From: Syngnathus acus
Taxonomy: Eukaryota > Chordata > Actinopteri > Syngnathiformes > Syngnathidae
DNA length: 64,000 nucleotides
Direction: 5' to 3'
Assembly (NCBI RefSeq): GCF_901709675.1
Contig: NC_051100.1
Coordinates: 7,970,786 to 8,034,785, forward strand
How positions within the stretch are numbered: the stretch's first letter is position 1; every line of letters begins with the position of its first letter. A program made the translations under genes and the position numbers. Under the pieces are notes generated by a model, which was given only the letters and a program-made list of their open reading frames with translations, was not told where the DNA came from and did no database searches. Of the stretch, positions 24,301 to 36,599 are shown piece by piece.

Positions 24301-27300
24301 AAATCCTGAGGGGAATAAACCAAGGGAAATAAACACTTTAAGATAGCATTGGATCCCATCAATGTATACATTCAGCAATATAATAAGGTTTGTGAAGTGC
24401 TTCAAATCAGTCTGTGGCACCTGTTTGATTTGATCGTCAGTCTGCATGGGTGCAATATCGCTCCCAGAATCCTCCTGTATGGACTCTTCTGAAGACTTGG
24501 ACTCTGCCAAGCTCTCCTTGTCTGTATCCATGGGCTTCAGATCTTCCGCCATCTTGTCAACCAAGACTGGGTCCTCGGGTTTCGGCTCAGGGTCCGCCTC
24601 CGCGTTTGGCTCTTCCTGCTTCTCCATCACCATCTCCATGGGCTCCTCATCAGAATCCTTCTTCTCCACCTCCATGGACACAACATTAGCATAGTTCCAA
24701 ATCCAAAGAAAGACGCTCTTTTCAATTTCCAATTTAATATTTCCTCATAAAGTGGATGGATGGATTTATTAACTCAACTGTAGCAACTACCCATCAGCAC
24801 TCAACACAAGCGAGTATTTGACTTGAGATGTTATTTGTGCAACACACCCGATAACTAAATTGCGATACTCTGATTGTTTCAAGCAGAAGCAAACCAATAC
24901 CTCCTCTTCCTGCTCAGGTGTTTTTGGCATGGGGTGAGGTTCGAGTAGTTGAGGCGGCATGGCCGGAGACATTATGGGCTGCTGGAACACAGTGGTCACC
25001 GTGGTATCGGAGCACAGTGAGGGAGGGGCCATGGAGGACACGTCGATGACGGTACTTTTGGCACCGCTCTGAGGCACCTGTCGGCCTAAGAGAGATAAGC
25101 AAACCGTTTTGGTTCTAGTACTGCAACAAACCGGGAAGAGAAGCAAATTTTCAACTTGTTCTCTTACTGTTGTATTGATGAGGCACGACAAAGTCTCCAA
25201 GCCACTCAGTGAGAGCCAGTTTCAGGGCCAGTTGGGGACTGTACAGCATGTCTGTCTCCAGTTCTTCATCACTGCCCTCGTTCTCCAATTTAATCTGGAT
25301 GGAAACTGTGCTGTCCTCACCGTCCGCTGAGAAGAGGCGAAAGGATTAATGATGCTGCATTGTAAAGAACACACTTTTACTGAAATGGATCATACGTACT
25401 CATGACCACATCCTTGCGCACTCCATTCATGTTAGACTTATACCAGGTGGCCAGAGTGTGGATGGCAACAAAGTTGGACTCAAACTCGCAGTTGGGGTTG
25501 GTGAGGACTCCCTTCAGTCTGGGGATGAGCTCTGTGGAGCGGCCCTTGTAAGGACCCAAGAAGAGCCTCTTCTGGTCGTAGTCATTGGCGTGGATGTTGT
25601 CCCAGATCACAGGGGCTCTTCTTAAAATCTTAGACACTTCTTCTATAGACTCAACTGTGATGTCTTTGGATACCACTTTGGGTCCTGTGAACAGACACGC
25701 CTTGTGAGCAGCAACTTCAAAAATGCAACTGGAATAACGCTTGTGAGAAAGTGTGTCACACGTGCCTGTCCACAGAATATCAATGCCAAGCAACAGCTTC
25801 TCTCCTACTGTGTGAAGGTAGGGAGACTGAGAGACATTTGGATAGCAGAAGGTTCCACAGTACTCTGCAAATGAGGACAATAATAAAGCTAATCAATACC
25901 GAGGCTAAAGGACATTAGCATGTAATTGCAGATCGTTCAACTTATACCTGTGGGACAAAACAAGAAGGTTTCAGGCTCTCCGAGGTACTGGTAGATTTCA
26001 TTGGTGATGGACACCTGAGCGTGTGCAAATGAGCTGAACACTTCCTTATCGGCAGGGCACATGTTGTGGTCGATGTCGTCAAAAAGTAAGGCGAATGACT
26101 TGCAACCAAAGTGTGTCACCTTATTAATAGAGATGGAGCTTGTTAATAATAGCCAACAATAAAGTGGTACCTCAAATGCATTCAAAATGCAGTTTGACCA
26201 AAACAGCAAAAGAACACCTTCAATGCTGAACATGTACCGTATTTTCCGGACTATAAGGCGCACCTAAAAACCTAAAATTTTCTCAAAAGCCGACAGTGCG
26301 CCTTATAGTCCGGTGCGCCTTATATATGGACCAAATTCCAAAATTTAAACTGGCCCGAAGCATTGTGTCATGAAATCAATCATAAGTGGCCCGCTGAAGA
26401 CTATGAATCATGAATCAAAAAGACTATGGATCATTATTTTGTGATTATTAAGTAATTTGTTGTGTCTGAAGTTGAAATATAAAAGATAAAATAGAGAATG
26501 ATTTGATTTGGATTAAAAATCTGACATGATGCATTAATGGTGCGCCTTATAGTCCGGTGCGCCTTATATAAGGACAAAGTTTTAAAATGGGCCATTCATT
26601 GAAGGTGCGCCTTATAGTCCGGTGCGCCTTATAGTCCGGAAAATACGGTAATTGCCATTGAGTTGTATTATTTTGGTTTGTTTATTTGTTTTTAACAAAT
26701 AGTGTCAAAACATGTTGCAATACCTGGTCCAGTTTCCTCTTGAGTGCTGTGACCTCTTTCTGATTGGAGAAAGTAATGTCAAGTCCAGGAGAAATGGCAT
26801 ATATGAACTCAATGCCATACTCTTTGGCAGCTCCGATTAGTGTCATAAGTTGTTCTGGGAAACAAAAACAAAAAACACATTTAACCCATACGTTTACAAC
26901 TAAGTGACTTATTTCCTCATCTGCTCTCAATCGTCACCTGCTTCCTCCACGGAGTACAACTCCCTCCAGAACATTCTGTGTTTGTAGTCATCTTTGGGCG
27001 CATAAAGGTATGTATTCAGTCCCCATTTCTGCTGTCTATTAAACATAGTGACAGCAATTATTAGAATGGATGAAAAAAACACAATCAAAATAAGCAAGAT
27101 ATTTACCTCCTGAACAACTCTTTCCTCTGTTCCATTGTCCATGGTCGTCCATAAAAGCCTGCAATGGCAAACCATGCAATTCACTTTTCATACCGTGCTG
27201 CTAATTGAGGCTTTCTTCGCTCCTTTGTGTTAGTCCAAGAATTTGACTCATCATTATATTAAACGCGTTATTTAATAAATAAATCCAGTGCATGTGTCAG

Positions 27301-27661
27301 GAATGACAACGACCGAGCCAAAACAAATAAGAAGATTGTGGCAACAATGAGATGGGTGTAATGCCGATTGACAATAGAGAAACCTTTATTTATTTTCTGG
27401 TCAAATACGCAATTACATAGATCGCTTGTTCAGCACAGAATACGATTAACTAATCTTTTATTGCAATTCCAAAATGCTCATCACACAAATACCTTCCACT
27501 ACACCACTGATGAATTTTCTGTGGCCCGTCGATTCCACTATGATTCCGCCGGACTCTTCCAACAGGCCGGGACCCTCGGCACAAGCCTCTCCTGAGACTG
27601 GGCTGGGGCTCGGTTCGGCTTCCACGGGTGTCCTCTCCAGCGTCTTATCTTTTTGGACCAT
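18347..27661 (-). CDS. oga: OGA, protein O-GlcNAcase (beta-N-acetylglucosaminidase)
   Basis: OGA removes O-linked GlcNAc from Ser/Thr of nuclear and cytosolic proteins. Eighteen minus-strand exons: 27661-27493, 27158-27107, 27035-26938, 26854-26724, 26119-25948, 25864-25766, 25684-25400, 25326-25168, 25085-24901, 24669-24421, 24305-24102, 23897-23723, 20579-20494, 19438-19334, 19224-19133, 19013-18821, 18738-18579 and 18483-18347. The sum is 916 residues, the same as human. The GH84 domain begins [20 protein letters not shown], and the catalytic Asp pair is in LLFDDIDHN (about residues 164-165). An acidic, variable linker is followed by the stalk ([15 protein letters not shown]) and a C-terminal acetyltransferase-like domain ([37 protein letters not shown]). 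Exon 6 appears to use a GC donor. The exon-10 acceptor (24669 or 24663) is uncertain. Exon 13 stands alone between introns of 3.1 and 1.1 kb. Confidence 0.96.
19440..20493 (-). other. oga: OGA intron 13, no further gene seen
   Basis: This intron lies between exons 13 and 14. It contains several mutually antisense short frames around 19798-20246 with no recognisable protein and a run of A near 20319-20331. Nothing else stands out. Confidence 0.5.
20580..23722 (-). other. oga: OGA intron 12, largest intron of the gene
   Basis: About 3.1 kb without recognisable coding sequence on either strand. It is AT-rich with scattered homopolymers. No clear transposon ends were found. Confidence 0.5.
26235..26650. 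mobile_element. MITE with perfect 29-bp terminal inverted repeats, in OGA intron 4
   Basis: The left end reads TACCGTATTTTCCGGACTAT, and the right end is its exact reverse complement through GTGCGCC, 29 bp in all. A TA flanks each side and may be the target duplication, which would suggest a Tc/mariner-like mover. Internally the word GCGCCTTATAGTCCGG recurs in tandem pairs near 26298, 26542 and 26605. No transposase is encoded. Teleost genomes carry many copies of similar ends, from memory. It lies wholly inside the intron between OGA exons 4 and 5. Confidence 0.85.
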
Positions 27662-28800
27662 TTTCAAAATGGTAGAAAACTCTTAGAAACGAGTGAAATT
27701 CTTGAAATCCAAGAAAAGCGTAGCTTATAAATGGGCAAGTCAATCGCGTCACGGTCGAGGCAGACAGCAGGTCTGGTGTTGCTCAGTTAAGCGAGCCTAC
27801 CAGAACGGTCGAATAGCCGCGACTAACTTAATCGGAAACTCGTTCAGATCTGACAAAACAACTTTTTGATGTTAATATAAAATGAACCGCAATCCATTTT
27901 TGTATAATCCTCGCGTTCGGTGCTCTCTGGTGTATTTGCCCTGTTTTTTCCCTACAGTTCTTCCTGTTTACACGCAGTGCGCATGTTCGCTAGACTAGTT
28001 TAAACCAGTCAAAACCAGATCTGACCAAGAAAATGCACAAAGACACTTATTGGTCAAGATAATTCCCGTATCTGATCGCCAACCCTGAAAACAAAGATAT
28101 TAACGTACACATTTCCGTGGTGCAACCTATTTTCTTTTAGTCTGGATATTTCTGTAACGGTTAGGTTCAGCAAAGAACATATTCGGTTTCGACACAATAA
28201 GATTTAAATGTGGCGATTAATGCGGACATCCTACTGCGAAAACAAATCACTACCTGCACGTGTTTTGTTCGCCATCGAGCTGTTCATCTAGCGCGCATCG
28301 ATTATCTTTGGATGCTCGGCCCATATAAGGAATGGAGCAGAGAGCCAATGTTTGAAAAAGGTTTAGCCCTTCTCTCAATGGTATGAATATCTTGTGCTGA
28401 GTTTGTCAGTATTTTTCACCTTTCAGTATCTAACATATGGGGTAGAGTTGAAAAATAATCAGGTGTCGATCATTTGTCATACACTTGCGGGCACACCCTT
28501 GCAACCTCACGCCAATCCACCTAGAGAAATAATACCAGTATCAAATAATCACACTGCAGTGTACAACAGTGGAAGGGAAAGTAAAGTTGACATGCTTATA
28601 AGACCAAAGAAGACAGTTCAGGTTCACGGTTTTAATTGCTGTTTGCAGTACACGTGAATATAATACATCCTTTCACAACATTTGAGAGCCCCAATTGGTT
28701 TGCTCTTTAAAAGTGATTCTCTCCAGACATTTTGTTTTTAAATTTTAAGATAAACATTTAAAAAAGTCACATTTTGCCTTTTTTCTTTTTTTTTAAATGT
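27662..28800. other. Interval between OGA 5' end and PPRC1 3' end, including probable OGA promoter
   Basis: Sequence next to the OGA ATG (27662-27830) contains several CpGs and is the likely promoter/5' UTR. From there to PPRC1 I see no gene; the frame at 28394-28657 shows no known domain. A plausible minus-strand poly(A) signal (ATTAAA) for PPRC1 lies near 28810. Confidence 0.5.
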
Positions 28801-28956
28801 CTTTTACTCATTTAATTATACAGCTCTTCAATAGAAGGTATTAAACTTGCCCAGACAAAAGACATTGAAACAACAAAAATACAATGCCACAACAAACTGA
28901 AAAGTCAAGTTTAGCTCTCGAGGTAAGTGTTGGCTGCTCCCTGCGACAGCCTCCTG

Positions 28957-31900
28957 TTACCTCTTCAGACTCTGCTGCGCCTGCTTGAGTAAAGTGTCGA
29001 AGTCTAGTGTCTTCAGCTTGCCTTTTGCAAATCCAGGGTCATAGTCTCTGTTAGAATCTGAAATGCAACACGGGCAGAGGATTAAAATTTAAACGACCGG
29101 CACAAATAGGTTGAGGCCATCTATCTTTTGTACTACCTAGGTCAGCATAGGTGGTTTTGCAGAACTGCCTTCTTCCACCAAAGCACAAATCAAAGGGCAG
29201 CTCATCAGCCTTACGCAGCTTGCTTCCATTTTCAATGGCAGTGAAAGCATCCTTGGTGCTGTAGTAAGTCACAAACCCATAGTTGTCCCTGTAATAGGCA
29301 TTTGCATTAGATTCGATTGACAGATGACGACTTCACTTCATGATTTGGCATTTGAAGCTGTGGCTTGCTTTTAAAAGAGCAACCTGGGATGTTAACCAGG
29401 ATGCCCCAGTTATGAGCAGGCCTGCTTATGCTTTAGCATTGTATCTTGACCCTTGAATGTCACAGAAGAGACTAAAAGGGTTCAGTAACAATGCAAGTAA
29501 AACAAGGCAAAACAAGAACCAAGGAGCCGCTCACCCTTGCTCCCTAAAGTGCAGAGTGCAATCCTCCACTTTGCCAAAGTAGGAAAAACGCTCTCTGAGC
29601 TCCTTCTGAGTCATTGTGCCTCGAATCCGACCAACGTAAACAACCCGCCGCTCCTCCTGTGAAGTGGATTTTCAAAATAAAGTTAGTAACATAAAGCACT
29701 TTGCAATATAGCAACAGGACAATTTGCAAGCTTACAATGGCTTGGTCTTTGCGAGACTTCACATCCTCAGCAGAGTACCCGTACGCCCTTCCATACGAAG
29801 GACTAAAGAAAGACCACCTTTAGTCAGGTTCAACCAAGTATGAGAAAAGTATGTAACTGCTACACTGTACCTATAAACTGATCTGTTTTTTCTCCATGGC
29901 GCTCGACTCTGGGGGGATTGTGACCGCGATCTTGATCGACTCCAAGAACCAGAGTGAGAGGAGGAATACGAGTATTTTCTCCTCCTGGGAGGAGAGCGGG
30001 AGACGGAGGACCGTGAAGACGAGCGAGATGAGGAGCTGGATCTGCTGCGAGAGTGGCAATGACGAAACCTAAAGAGGAACAGGAGGAAGATGAACTCTGA
30101 TGAGTCGCAAGCCAAAAGAAATTCAGATGACAGAGTGGATCTAACCTTTTCTTGGATGGCAAGCGGGATCTCGATCTAGACTGAGATGAGCACGAATCAG
30201 ACTCTGAGCCACTGGATACAGATGGCGAGCGTTGGGATCTTCGTTTTCGCCCCCTCCGTTTGGGGCTGGGACTGTGAGAGGAAGGCTGGCAATGATATGA
30301 CCTTTCAAAAGGCTTCTTCCCAAGAGCTGTTTCGGCTGATTCGTTCTCCTGACGTGCTGGAGAAGCTTCCGGAGTCTCCAGAACAGAGGATGCCCCCATC
30401 CCATGAATGTTGTTATTTAAAGCCTCAGGAGTTGGTGAAGATGCTTGCGTGTTTAAATTTGATCGGTGGGTCGTGTCCTGTATGCATGGAGGTGCCGTCG
30501 TGGCTGGAGCCGGGTTCCTTATGGGTTTGATTGTGATCTGCTGTTTGAGATTCCAGCGGTTGCCTGCTCCTCCAGTAGAAACATCTCTGCTGGGGAGGCA
30601 GTAATCGTGATCCATGCACACCACACTGTAAGGCACAGTGGCGGTAGCCGCTGTGGGCTTGGCACGAAATTTGGCTGAGGTCAAAGGGCGGGCCTCTATT
30701 TGAATGGCCTTGGAGAGGTTTGTTTTGGTCAACTCTGTGGACTTTGCCTTTCCCAGCAGAGAAATGGAGGCTAGAGGTTTCCACATCTGGTGTGGAGGCG
30801 TGGCTGGAGGAGTCAAAGCTAAAGAATAAAAAACAAAAAAGTGCATCATGACTACAGCAGACAATTAAGAGCAGTTGGCCAAATGCTAATCTGAAGATAG
30901 AGGGGGAAAAAAAGTCAGTACGACTCAACCGAGCCGTCAGAATACATGTTAGTGTGGTTAATCTTAATTTCAGCCGGCATCAAATTAAATGTGTGTGTTT
31001 TTGGGTCACTCCTGTGTCAAGGCAGTACTACTTGGCTGGCTTGCGTTTGGAGGTTCCACTGTCAGTCTAACTTGTGTTTTAAATAGTCCAGATACTTCAT
31101 ACAAATTACCTGCAGGGCTTGAGAGATCACTGACACGCTCCACAACAGTTCTTTCGCGTGGAAGTTCGAAACTAAAAAGTCAGAACAAAAGTTGTTAATC
31201 CTTCTCATCGATTTGCTGGGACGAGAACTGTGGTATAACTTTCGGTTTGTATCACAGTGTCGAAGCCCAATTCAAAGACATTACTGAGTCTCGCCATGAA
31301 CGGTAGGTCTTGGCAAACCAAAAAAAAAAAAAAAACAGTGGCGTTACGGCAACCACATGCGTACACTTTAGACTCCATCACACCCACAGAGCAGCGTGAT
31401 GGCTGTAGGGTAACTCACCCAGAGTTTCCTACAGCTGCTGCTCTACCAGAGACCTCCGGTACACTTTGTTGCTCTTTGGCTGAAGAGAGATAAGAAGAAT
31501 AAGAAAATGGCAGGAGAGATTTATGAGCGGATACGAATGTAAGTTCAGCTCAAGTGTCACAACCAGCCACGGCTTTGAAAGACTCAATAATACACTGACT
31601 GACACTATTAAATGTAAATATTGGAGTCCAGTTGCCGTATACCCAATGTGAGGTTGAGCTTTGTACATCCACCAACAAAGACGGCATGATGAGAGTTAAA
31701 TGGATTTGCAGACTGGGTAGAATTCCACAACACAAAGCAGCTTCACTGGCCCCACAAAACCAACGTTAAAAGAAAAAGAAAAAAATGCAGACCAGGGAAT
31801 GTGGACTAGTAAAGGGGATTAGTTTACTCACCTTGCGTTTCCTCAAACTGTTCCAGCAGGCTGGTTAGATCAGTTGCCTCAATACCTACAGTACAGAAAT

Positions 31901-34900
31901 TGATGTATGATTAAAACCACAAATAATAGACCGACAAACGGAGACAATCGAGGGAAAGGTTATGTCACGTGTTGTGATTACTTTAAATCCAAACCCATTT
32001 CTGGATTTGGACATATGAAGAGGGATTTGAGTCGGCACATGCCATTGTCTGTTAGCTGTTGAGATGTTCAAATTTGCAGAACAGTTTAACTCGTTTATAA
32101 CTATTGAGAGACATTTGGGTGCAACCGACAAGCTCACCCATTTCCGTGGTGAAGGACTCAATCAACTCCTGCGTGGGACTCTTTGTCTTTGCAGCTTCAA
32201 TTTGCGTCACGACTCGTGATTTTGGTTTAAGCACAACCAGGTTTGATTTAAGACTTGATGATGCCATGGGGCGAAGGGAAGGAGTCGAACAAGATTTGAC
32301 ATTCGTTGTCAAGGCCTTTGCGGTCGTGCCGTGATTGTTTGAGGAAGGCGTGGAGTGAGGAATGACCTCAGGCACATTCTGGCAAACTGGGGCCGTCTGC
32401 AGTGGACCGGGGACAGGAATGGTCGCGCCAGAGGTGCACTGGATTGTCTCTGTAGTTGCTTTGACAAGTTGTGATCTCCTCTCATTGACTTGTGTTTTGT
32501 CTTCTGACAGTTTAGGACATTTGTCTGTAGGTTGGCTCGAGACTTGTTTTGACACTTCTGATTGTGCAGGGACAGCATTACAAGGTTTTTTGGTTGAGGC
32601 CATCATGTAGGCGGGTGGCACCAACAGTGCCTCCGGGGTGGGTGGGGCACAGGGTCCCCGAGGTTGCCAGGCCGGTTTGACCTCAATCTCCTTTTTAGCA
32701 GCTTGAAAGGTGGACCACCGAGGGTCCCTGGGGCTGGGTTGAGGCAAGCAGGGGATAGGGGGCAATTCTTTGGGCGGCTCCGGAAGGCTGGGCCACTTGG
32801 TGCTGTTATCGCCTTGTTTATCCACCGCAACGGGCTTCTTTTGTTGTCGCAGTCGTCGGTACTCGGCCAGACTGAGGGACTTGGGCTTTGGCTCTGGAGC
32901 TGCAGGAGTCTCAGGAAGGAGGGGCTCATCTCCGGTCAATGTCAACTTTAGAGCACCTGCAGGGTTGCTGGAAGACATTGAGGAAGGTTGGCTGGAGAGC
33001 TCATCAGGAGCTCGGGACATTTTATCCTGCTGCTGGGAGGAGACTGCTGGGGCTGGATTTCCAGAAAGGCCAGCTTTTAACACTACTGTGGGCTGTGGCG
33101 ACACAAACGTCGGAACAGATTTTGCACTCGATTCAGGGGTCATAGTGGAGATTTCTGCTTGCGATTCACTTTGCTGTGGCATTACTTCCCTAGGTTTTAA
33201 AGAGGGAGGTGCAGGGCCAGCTGGAGCCATGGGCCCTTTGTTCTTCTTCTGTTCCTTGAGCCGCTTCTTTTCAGACTTCTGGATTAATTCTTGCTTTTCA
33301 TTTCTTGTCGCGGCACTTCTGAGGACTCTTCCCTCCACCGGAGGGCAACGTTTCTTACATTTCTTCTTCTTTTTCTTACGAGATGGCCTTCTTTCTATCG
33401 TATTTTCCTTATGCCCTTTTCTTTCTTTCCCATCTGAACATAAACCTGTCATTTTCACCGGAGCCGGACAGAATGATTCATCAACATCATCAACAACAAT
33501 ATGTTCCGAGCTGTCAGAAGCTATTTCTTCCTCATCGTCTGCCCTTAGCTTATGAGCTGTAGACTCTTCAAGTGGCAGAGGAACTGGGAGGTCTTGGACA
33601 GCGAGGATGGGCTCCCCGTTTTCACCCTGATCCACCACCTCCAGTAAGATTCCGCCTGCTGGCAACATCTGCATGCCTTCATCATCCTCCATGCAAATGG
33701 TCATGCAGTATGGATGCATATGTTTGACCAAGTCACCCAGACTAACAGAAAGGCCGTTGCCACTCTCCTGCTCAACGGTGACAGGAGACGGAACAGTTGA
33801 ACCGTCTAAGTCTGTCAAAATGTGGTCAGAAGGTAAACTGGTCAGCGTGAGAGAACCAGCATCCTCTTCCTCCCCGTCACTTCTTTGCAACATGTCTCTC
33901 ATCATGCGGAGGTTCTGAGTACAAATAGGAGTGAGTTGTTAAAACCTAAATGGGTATGCAGTGGGAGGATATCCACCGTTTGTGGGGCAAGTGCTACCTT
34001 TCCAGTCGATAGTGGTCTTGAACAAAACAAGTCTTTCTCTGGAGTGGACCGTGGCAGACAGAGTAATCTCCTGAGCTACAATGTGCAGGGGGGGGTTGCA
34101 AATTAAATCAAATGTACGAAGCCTTGTGTCATTCAATCTCATTGTGAACACAGGGCATGCATGACAGATGTGCACTGACCGGCGAGTGTTCTCTGCCCTG
34201 ACCCGACAGCAGGTCCGACTCAGGGAGCGTGTCAAACGGAGACGGGTTCTCATCATCCATATTGTCGAGTACGTCCGCAAGAGTGGTTAACAGCGTGGCT
34301 TCACTGTTCTCGTCTAGGCCTTTAGTCTAAATGATAATAATAGTCAAAGGTGTCAAGACAACAATAAAACATGTTAATTTAGGGAAGGTCGTTGGATCAT
34401 GTGGACTTGCCTCTACGGACGATGTGTCAAAGATGGAAAGAATGGAAGAGTCCAAGCAGCTCTGAAGATCGTCCAATGTTTCCCCAGAGCAAAGCTCAGC
34501 GGTCTGAAAGATAACAGAGATGACATCAATTTGAAGCCCATTTTAAATAACCTACATGACACTGCATTTACATGATGGGTTGCTGACAGTACACTTGTAA
34601 ACATTTGTTTTAAAATATTGGCCTATTGCTGAAGTTATCTATTAAATCTGTTAATTTTGAAACATTTTCCATGTATCTTTCCCATATTAATATTGTGCAA
34701 ATGTAAATAAATTTCGCGAACAGCCTGCACATTTCGTCTGGATGGATTTGCCACGTGTTTGCGTCTACACATGCGCTATCATTGTTTGGACATGTTTGAT
34801 CCTGCACACTCGCCGTCCACATGGCGGAAGTCGCGCACCCACGTGTACAACACACCCTTATTGATATTTTGGACTATGTCCAAATAAAATATTTTGGCAT

Positions 34901-35859
34901 TAGTACATGAATGCATACAGCGTCAAATAGCAGGAGAGAATTTTCCAAACAATCAGTCTCGGGTAGATTGGTAACATGGCAAATGTGATTCAACAGCACC
35001 GTAGCATACGCGACTGCTTTTTTATTAGCACATAAACGGTAATAATTTATGGTGCTATGGCCAAATAATGATGGCCAAAATGTGCTGCCTTAACTGCAAT
35101 GTCGTTCGACGTGTACAACAACCGCAACGTCGCTAAAATGATGACACAGCACTGCAGCAACCTGGCATGAAGCCGATGAATCCGCCACGATTCAATTCAT
35201 AACCATCCAACGAACTATGAATCGAATATAAACTATTCCACGTGAGTCTGCTTTTATCGAGGGAATCGCAATGCTAGCAAGCTACTTTGTTAGCTAGCAC
35301 GTTGTCGTGCTGTCAACACGTGTGAATGAATCAACAGTAGCGGTAGTACCACAACCAGATACTATTTATTTGAATTAAAATCATAAGAACGCAACGTACA
35401 TAAAAGCTAGGTCTGCAGACTATAACATAATACGACTGTCACGATAAATGTTAGGCCATTTTAAAACATTTTTAGGGTTTAAAGGAGCTGTGGAACCGGC
35501 GTGCCCAAAGCTAGTCAATGTGACTCATACGACGTTTGCCACACTAAAAAGTGTCATTAATATATAGAGAAAAAGAGCGACATGCATTTTATAATAAACC
35601 CTAAAAAAAATTAAGTGGTCTTTCAAAAAATTCGATATGGTGACTTCTGGGTAGCATCCACGTGTCACTTCGGCATGAGCACTGTTCAACGTGTGCATTG
35701 CAGCGTGCAGGAATACAGCCCAACAGTCCTAAGAATGAATGACTATAAAGAAGTTAAAACACATAAGTTCATTACCACGCCGCCGAGTGTATCCAAAGGA
35801 TAAAAATCCATATTGCACGTCGTTAAAGTCTCCTCGCTTGCGCCCCACCGCACCGCCAT
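28957..35859 (-). CDS. pprc1: PPRC1 (PRC), PGC-1-related transcriptional coactivator
   Basis: PRC is a growth- and stress-responsive coactivator of NRF-1/CREB-driven nuclear genes for mitochondria. Thirteen minus-strand exons: 35859-35776, 34503-34411, 34326-34180, 33914-32138, 31885-31832, 31479-31419, 31171-31110, 30818-30146, 30068-29871, 29802-29736, 29656-29535, 29288-29137 and 29057-28957. Together they give 1196 residues. An N-terminal acidic activation region leads into a long disordered exon 4 with a Lys-rich patch and LSLAEYRRLRQQ. Then come an LXXLL motif (LTSLL, about 707), LTPPATPPHQMWKPL, the HCF-1-binding tetrapeptide DHDY (about 829), an Arg/Ser domain (about 945-1048), and an RRM (about 1073-1152: RRVVYVGRI, YGFVTYYS). 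It ends LDFDTLLKQAQQSLKR. Human PRC is 1664 residues, so the middle is much shorter. Exon 2 appears to use a GC donor. An internal ATG at 35811 is an alternative start. Confidence 0.94.
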
Positions 35860-35970
35860 CTTGCAAGTTTACTCTCTACCAGCACATGAGTGTGGGGACT
35901 TTGGCCAATGAAAATGAGCCGGTAGGAGATGCATGTTCCCGGTAAAATGACGCAAAATGACGCAAAACAA
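35855..35970 (-). promoter_or_regulatory. pprc1: PPRC1 proximal promoter with YY1-like site and paired TGACGCAA boxes
   Basis: On the PPRC1 strand the start codon lies inside AAGATGGCGG, a close match to the YY1 consensus. About 90-105 bp upstream, TGACGCAA occurs twice exactly 10 bp apart (plus-strand 35948-35955 and 35958-35965), like ATF/CREB half sites joined to a C/EBP half. Both lie on the plus strand. Function is inference. Confidence 0.4.
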
Positions 35971-36099
35971 GGGGTCAAAGGTAAGCTAGTCACGTTTTGT
36001 AGTTCTTTCCCCTCACCCAATTACCGTTCAGAGTGGAGAAACTACAAAACCCGTTTTTGACGAATTTATCGAACATGCGCAACTTTGAACCCCCTTTCC

Positions 36100-36102
<3 letters not shown>

Positions 36103-36168
<66 letters not shown>
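36103..36168 (+). repeat. (TC)33 microsatellite
   Basis: An uninterrupted 66-bp TC run, followed by an imperfect AC run to about 36189. Confidence 0.98.
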
Positions 36169-36175
<7 letters not shown>

Positions 36176-36599
36176 TACACACACACACTATTTAAAAATA
36201 TGAGGCTTGTAATGCATTATTTTTAGAATCTAAAATTATTCACCATTTGCTTAAAAATGCTTTCTGTATCATATTATATCTTTGTTTTTAATCACAATTG
36301 TACATATGTCTTGCATTAAGATGAAGGTGAAAGGAACAAACACATTTTACATGAACTTTTCAGATTGATTGTTTGTTCAAATCAGGGAGTCAGTGTAGGA
36401 ATTGCTTGTGTTTGCGTTATAACCGAGAGATTGTCTTAAATTTTTATTTGTTTTTTTCTTTTTGTATCCTAATTTTTAACCTTTTATTCTGTTGACTGCT
36501 AAAGCTCAGAGCGGCCCATTTATTGTGTTGTGATTACATAGGTTGTTTTTCTGCTCTTGTTTTATATTCCGTTTGAGTGAGCGAATTAACTTGCACGTC

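Noticed and set aside
26235-26650. Possible CRISPR-like or satellite array
   Set aside because: Repeats are uneven in spacing, and the whole is bounded by perfect inverted ends, so a MITE fits better.
30186-30530. 114-codon plus-strand frame opposite PPRC1 exon 8
   Set aside because: It lies wholly within a confirmed exon on the other strand and shows no signatures of its own.
32770-33555. 261-codon plus-strand frame opposite PPRC1 exon 4
   Set aside because: It is a shadow of a low-complexity Ser/Pro/Lys-rich exon; composition is biased and there is no family match.
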